DNA of 64,000 nucleotides, from the NCBI RefSeq assembly GCF_003721515.1, contig NZ_RJJD01000002.1, positions 310,001 to 374,000 of the forward strand. The letters are read 5' to 3'. Within the stretch, counting starts at the first letter, position 1, and every line of letters starts with the position of its first letter. Origin of the DNA: Rufibacter latericius. GTDB lineage: Bacteria > Bacteroidota > Bacteroidia > Cytophagales > Hymenobacteraceae. Of this stretch, positions 61,202-64,000 are shown piece by piece. A program made the translations under genes and the position numbers. The notes beneath the pieces are model-generated. The model did not search any database. It saw nothing but the letters and a program-made list of their open reading frames with translations, and was not told the origin of the DNA.

Positions 61202-62439
61202 GGCTCATAGACTTTATTTAAAGCTAAGCAGGTGGCCAGTTGTTTATATACGGTTTTGATCTCTTCTGAGGAAGGCGTATTCCCTAAAATTTTTAACATT
61301 CGTTTAGAAAGTGGCCCTTTTCGAAGCAAAGTCTCTAAACATTGCCTCATTTGAGGAGAAAAGCAGGCTTCTTTTTGCACGTTTTGCCAAAAATGAGCCC
61401 AAATCTCCTGCAGGGTAACCGAGGCCCAAGGCAAACCCAGAAGCTTTAGATATCCAGCATCAGTCACCACCGTTTCTGGGCCGTTTTTCAAAGAAGACCT
61501 GAAAACCGAGGCCAGCATGGAAGTCTCCGCTTTCTGCTGATCCTCATAGCTACTCCACTTCTCTGCCACCAGATACTTCAGCACCTCCGTGACCAGCGCG
61601 ACAATGGAAATATCCGCCAGGGGACATTCCTGGTTGTCAATAATCCTGATCTCAATGGCTCCCCTGCTGAACCGGGCAATGGCCCCGCGGGAATTCAAAA
61701 ATTCCTCCTGCAGGTCTCCGGCGGGATCATACGGGGCGATGGCCTGGAACATCGGCTGGAAAATACGGGCATCGTACTCCGCTTGGAAGAAAACCGCCTC
61801 GGGGATTACCTCGCCTGCAATGAGCGGGATTTTCTGTTGGTTTGTGCGGTACACCTCCAGCCGTGTGTCGAGAAGACCAGTAACTTTCCCGTCCAGGACC
61901 GGGGAAGCGGCGCTCAAGGCAGGAATCAAAGGTAGCACCAGTCGGATGGCGGCATGCAGGCGTCCAAACTCTTCATCATTACTGAACGGAAGGTTCAGGT
62001 GCGTGCTCTGTAGATTAGACCATCCATGGCCTTGGCAATTAAAGATGCGGTTATAGGCTTCGTAGATTTCGCTGGCTTCGTGGGGCCACAGTTTTGTTTC
62101 AGAGAAAGGGTCCATGAAGGGATGCGCACCCGTAGGCAGCAACATGGCATTGAACGGCTCCAATAAGGCGTTTACCCGAAGAACCTCGGCATGGAATTGT
62201 TCGGCTAATTGCGGGAGTTCCTTCGCGGGGCCATTGGTTTTGAGTTCCAGCACGTGCAATACCAACTCATTAGACCAGGCCATGGAACCGCGTTCCACAT
62301 CTGAGGTAATCTCCCCGGCCTCGGCCTTCAGGACTTCGTCAGCGATGGGTTTTACCTGAAGGGTGTCCTGGTCTACAATCATGTATTCCATTTCCACGCC
62401 AAAGCCTTCAAACAAACGTAGTTTATGCGATTCGCTCAT
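61198..62439 (-). CDS. GCS2-type carboxylate-amine ligase
   Basis: The 413-residue protein resembles glutamate-cysteine ligase type 2: FEGFGVEMEYMIVD at residues 10-23 (metal/substrate Glu residues), ELVLHVLELKTNGP, TGAHPFMDPFSETKLW, QSTHLNLPFSND and RFSRGAIEIRIIDNQECP. It forms an amide bond between a carboxylate and an amine using ATP, but the substrates are not predictable. The start overlaps the ATP-grasp gene by 17 bp, indicating a tight operon. Confidence 0.87.
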   Translation of the reverse strand: MSESHKLRLFEGFGVEMEYMIVDQDTLQVKPIADEVLKAEAGEITSDVERGSMAWSNELVLHVLELKTNGPAKELPQLAEQFHAEVLRVNALLEPFNAMLLPTGAHPFMDPFSETKLWPHEASEIYEAYNRIFNCQGHGWSNLQSTHLNLPFSNDEEFGRLHAAIRLVLPLIPALSAASPVLDGKVTGLLDTRLEVYRTNQQKIPLIAGEVIPEAVFFQAEYDARIFQPMFQAIAPYDPAGDLQEEFLNSRGAIARFSRGAIEIRIIDNQECPLADISIVALVTEVLKYLVAEKWSSYEDQQKAETSMLASVFRSSLKNGPETVVTDAGYLKLLGLPWASVTLQEIWAHFWQNVQKEACFSPQMRQCLETLLRKGPLSKRMLKILGNTPSSEEIKTVYKQLATCLALNKVYEP

Positions 62440-63901
62440 GGCCGTTTAAGTTCTTTTGGTTGTCAATTCGCCGTTTGATGGATTTCAGAATCGTCATGTA
62501 CAGGTCCTTCTTCAGGATACGGTCCTCCACGCCATGGTCTATGTTGGGATTATCGTTCACCTCAATCACATAAGCCTTTCCCTCTATTTCTTTTACATCC
62601 ACGCCATAAAGCCCATCCCCGATCAGGTTTGCTGCTTTCAGGGCAGTGTGCAGCACAAAGAAGGGAACCTCCTCAAACGGAACCGTTTCAAAATTGCCGG
62701 TCACATCTTTCTTTTTGCCTTCCCAGTTGTAGATCTGCCAGTGGTCTTTAGCCATGAAATATTTGCAGGCATAAAGCGGCTGTTTGTCCAGGACTCCAAT
62801 GCGCCAATCAAATTCGGTAGGTATGAACTCCTGCCCGATGATCAGGTCAGATTCTGAAAGCATCTCCTGCAATTGATCGGCTAGCTCTTCCTCGGTTTTC
62901 ACCTTCACTACGCCTTGTGAGAAGGAGGAATCAGGCTTCTTTAGCACACAGGGCAATCCCAGTTCCTGAACCACTTTGCAGCAATTATCGCGGTGAATAA
63001 TCATGCTTTTGGGGATGTTCACCTTGGCCTTGGAAAGCAGCTCGGCTAAGTACACCTTATTGGTGCACCGGAGAATGGATACCGGGTCATCAATCACTAC
63101 CAGTCCCTCGGCATGGGCCCGGCGGGCAAACCGATAGGTGTGGTGGTTTACCGAGGTGGTTTCCCTGATAAACAAGGCATCAAACTCAGAAAGGCGGCGG
63201 TAATCTTCTTTGGTGATTAGTTCAGTATAAAAGCCCAGACTCTCGGCGGCATCTATGAAATTCTGGATGGCTTTGTCATTGGAAGGCGGATCACTATCGG
63301 CGTGATTCACCAGAATGGCCAGGTCATAAATTTTTTTGTTCGTCCGGATATTGGAGAACCGGTTTCGGGCAAAATAGGCCTTCGCGAAATTGTACAGGTC
63401 CCGGAGGTGGTGTTCGGGCACCTCATTCACCGGAATTGGATTGATGCTTTCCAACATCCATTCTTTGTTGTACACGAACTGGGCGCGGAGCAAGGGAGCC
63501 TGGAACAGGTCATGCAGTTGCTTGCTCAGCTTTTCGTACTGTTTGGCCACGTTCTGCCCAAAGTAAATGCTTAAGGTAAAATTCCTGGATTTTAGCTTAG
63601 ACAAACTCTTCTGGATGGTCTCGTTGATCTCATCGGTGATGGCCCGCACAATGGTCTGGGATTTCAGGTCCTGGATGGTGGTCACGTTGGGAATGGCCCG
63701 GTGCCCCCGGGCTTCGGCCAGAAGCGAGACGTAATAGCCGCTGCTCTGGTATTTGTAAGACCGGCACAGGTTGAAGATACGGGCGCTCTTGATTTCAGTG
63801 TAAGCAGGATCTGTGAGATACCGTTGCGCGTCTACTACTTCTACATCCTCAATGTCTAAATCCCAGTCTTTGGGATTATTGACCACTACTAGTTTGCGCA
63901 T
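62423..63901 (-). CDS. RimK-like ATP-grasp ligase
   Basis: From ATG 63901 (MRKLVVVNNPKDWDL) the protein has 492 residues; the frame continues upstream to 63979 but overlaps the preceding gene and those residues (PTCWPLNRRKRPN) look non-coding. The N-terminal 200 residues are a RimK-family-specific domain, followed by a receptor-like domain (DLAILVNHADSDPPSN) and an ATP-grasp fold: CTNKVYLAELLSKAKVNIPKS, PCVLKKPDSSFSQGVVKV, IIGQEFIPTEFDWRIGVLD and DVKEIEGKAYVIEVNDNPNID. Such enzymes ligate a carboxylate to an amine, often adding amino acids to peptides or proteins. The substrate is unknown. Confidence 0.87.
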   Translation of the reverse strand: MRKLVVVNNPKDWDLDIEDVEVVDAQRYLTDPAYTEIKSARIFNLCRSYKYQSSGYYVSLLAEARGHRAIPNVTTIQDLKSQTIVRAITDEINETIQKSLSKLKSRNFTLSIYFGQNVAKQYEKLSKQLHDLFQAPLLRAQFVYNKEWMLESINPIPVNEVPEHHLRDLYNFAKAYFARNRFSNIRTNKKIYDLAILVNHADSDPPSNDKAIQNFIDAAESLGFYTELITKEDYRRLSEFDALFIRETTSVNHHTYRFARRAHAEGLVVIDDPVSILRCTNKVYLAELLSKAKVNIPKSMIIHRDNCCKVVQELGLPCVLKKPDSSFSQGVVKVKTEEELADQLQEMLSESDLIIGQEFIPTEFDWRIGVLDKQPLYACKYFMAKDHWQIYNWEGKKKDVTGNFETVPFEEVPFFVLHTALKAANLIGDGLYGVDVKEIEGKAYVIEVNDNPNIDHGVEDRILKKDLYMTILKSIKRRIDNQKNLNGHERIA

Positions 63902-64000
63902 GAAGGTTGGTCTGTTCTTGGATATGTTTGGTCTTTTCCTGCGGTTCAATGGCCAGCAGGTTGGCGTCATAGGTGACAATGCCCAGCATAATGGAGTTGA
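63876..64000 (-). CDS. C-terminus of an upstream gene of the ligase operon (partial)
   Basis: The minus strand carries 41 codons open from the window edge to a TAA at 63876-63878: NSIMLGIVTYDANLLAIEPQ followed by EKTKHIQEQTNLHAQTSSGQ. It overlaps the ATP-grasp start codon by 26 bp, as expected of a translationally coupled upstream gene. The family cannot be told from this fragment. Confidence 0.5.
   Translation of the reverse strand, partial: NSIMLGIVTYDANLLAIEPQEKTKHIQEQTNLHAQTSSGQ

Overview
The window looks like chromosome of a Bacteroidota member, most likely a Cytophagales/Hymenobacteraceae (Rufibacter-like) bacterium. The grounds are a Bacteroidetes-type promoter (TTTG, 19 bp, TAnnTTTG) before a tRNA gene, further TAnnTTTG -7 boxes, a GyrA with an acidic tail, and many small lipoproteins and secreted proteins. 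The genus is inference; no rRNA is present. No insertion sequence, prophage or CRISPR array is seen.

Layout. 1-7.5 kb: housekeeping and small genes (DUF1015 fragment, pdxH, YqgE/AlgH family, a DUF349-repeat protein, two tandem tRNA-Thr(UGU) genes each followed by a hairpin terminator, a receiver protein lacking its phospho-acceptor Asp, small unknowns, a cupin). 7.7-18.4 kb (+): a seven-gene cluster encoding a VWA-like lipoprotein, a small membrane protein, a tubulin/FtsZ-like GTPase, a 1151-residue actin/Hsp70-fold ATPase, a membrane-anchored P/Q/R-rich protein, an ExbB/TolQ/MotA-like channel with a long cytoplasmic tail, and a MotB/OmpA-like partner with the conserved transmembrane Asp. This is the best candidate for a poorly described system: a proton-driven envelope motor combined with two cytoskeletal-fold NTPases, reminiscent of both Zorya ZorAB and the FtsZ-like/VWA/OmpA membrane-remodelling neighbourhoods. 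18.5-31 kb: an Omp85-type barrel, an HD hydrolase, two tandem M14-family proteins (the first lacking its zinc ligands), gyrA, a TPR protein, mgsA, a DUF4136 lipoprotein and a TerB-like protein.

31.4-57.0 kb (-): a 25-kb block of nine very large genes, eight of them closely spaced. In transcription order it encodes a PhoD-like phosphatase, a DUF6603-like protein, two giant proteins of unknown function (1096 and 1617 aa), a 583-aa unknown, a fused trypsin-like/subtilisin-like protease, an M19 dipeptidase-like protein, a protein with a C-terminal peptidoglycan-binding-type domain and, after a 390-bp gap, a patatin-like phospholipase with about ten membrane segments inserted in its catalytic domain. 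Apart from the patatin protein none has an evident signal peptide or membrane segment. This is the second candidate system.

57.6-64 kb: a nucleoid-associated protein and a 2-hydroxyacid dehydrogenase (+), then on the minus strand a holin-4-like membrane protein and an overlapping operon of ATP-grasp ligase, GCS2-type carboxylate-amine ligase and N-formylglutamate amidohydrolase homologue, probably making or modifying a peptide-like metabolite. An imperfect palindrome of about 30 bp recurs in at least 13 intergenic places across the window.
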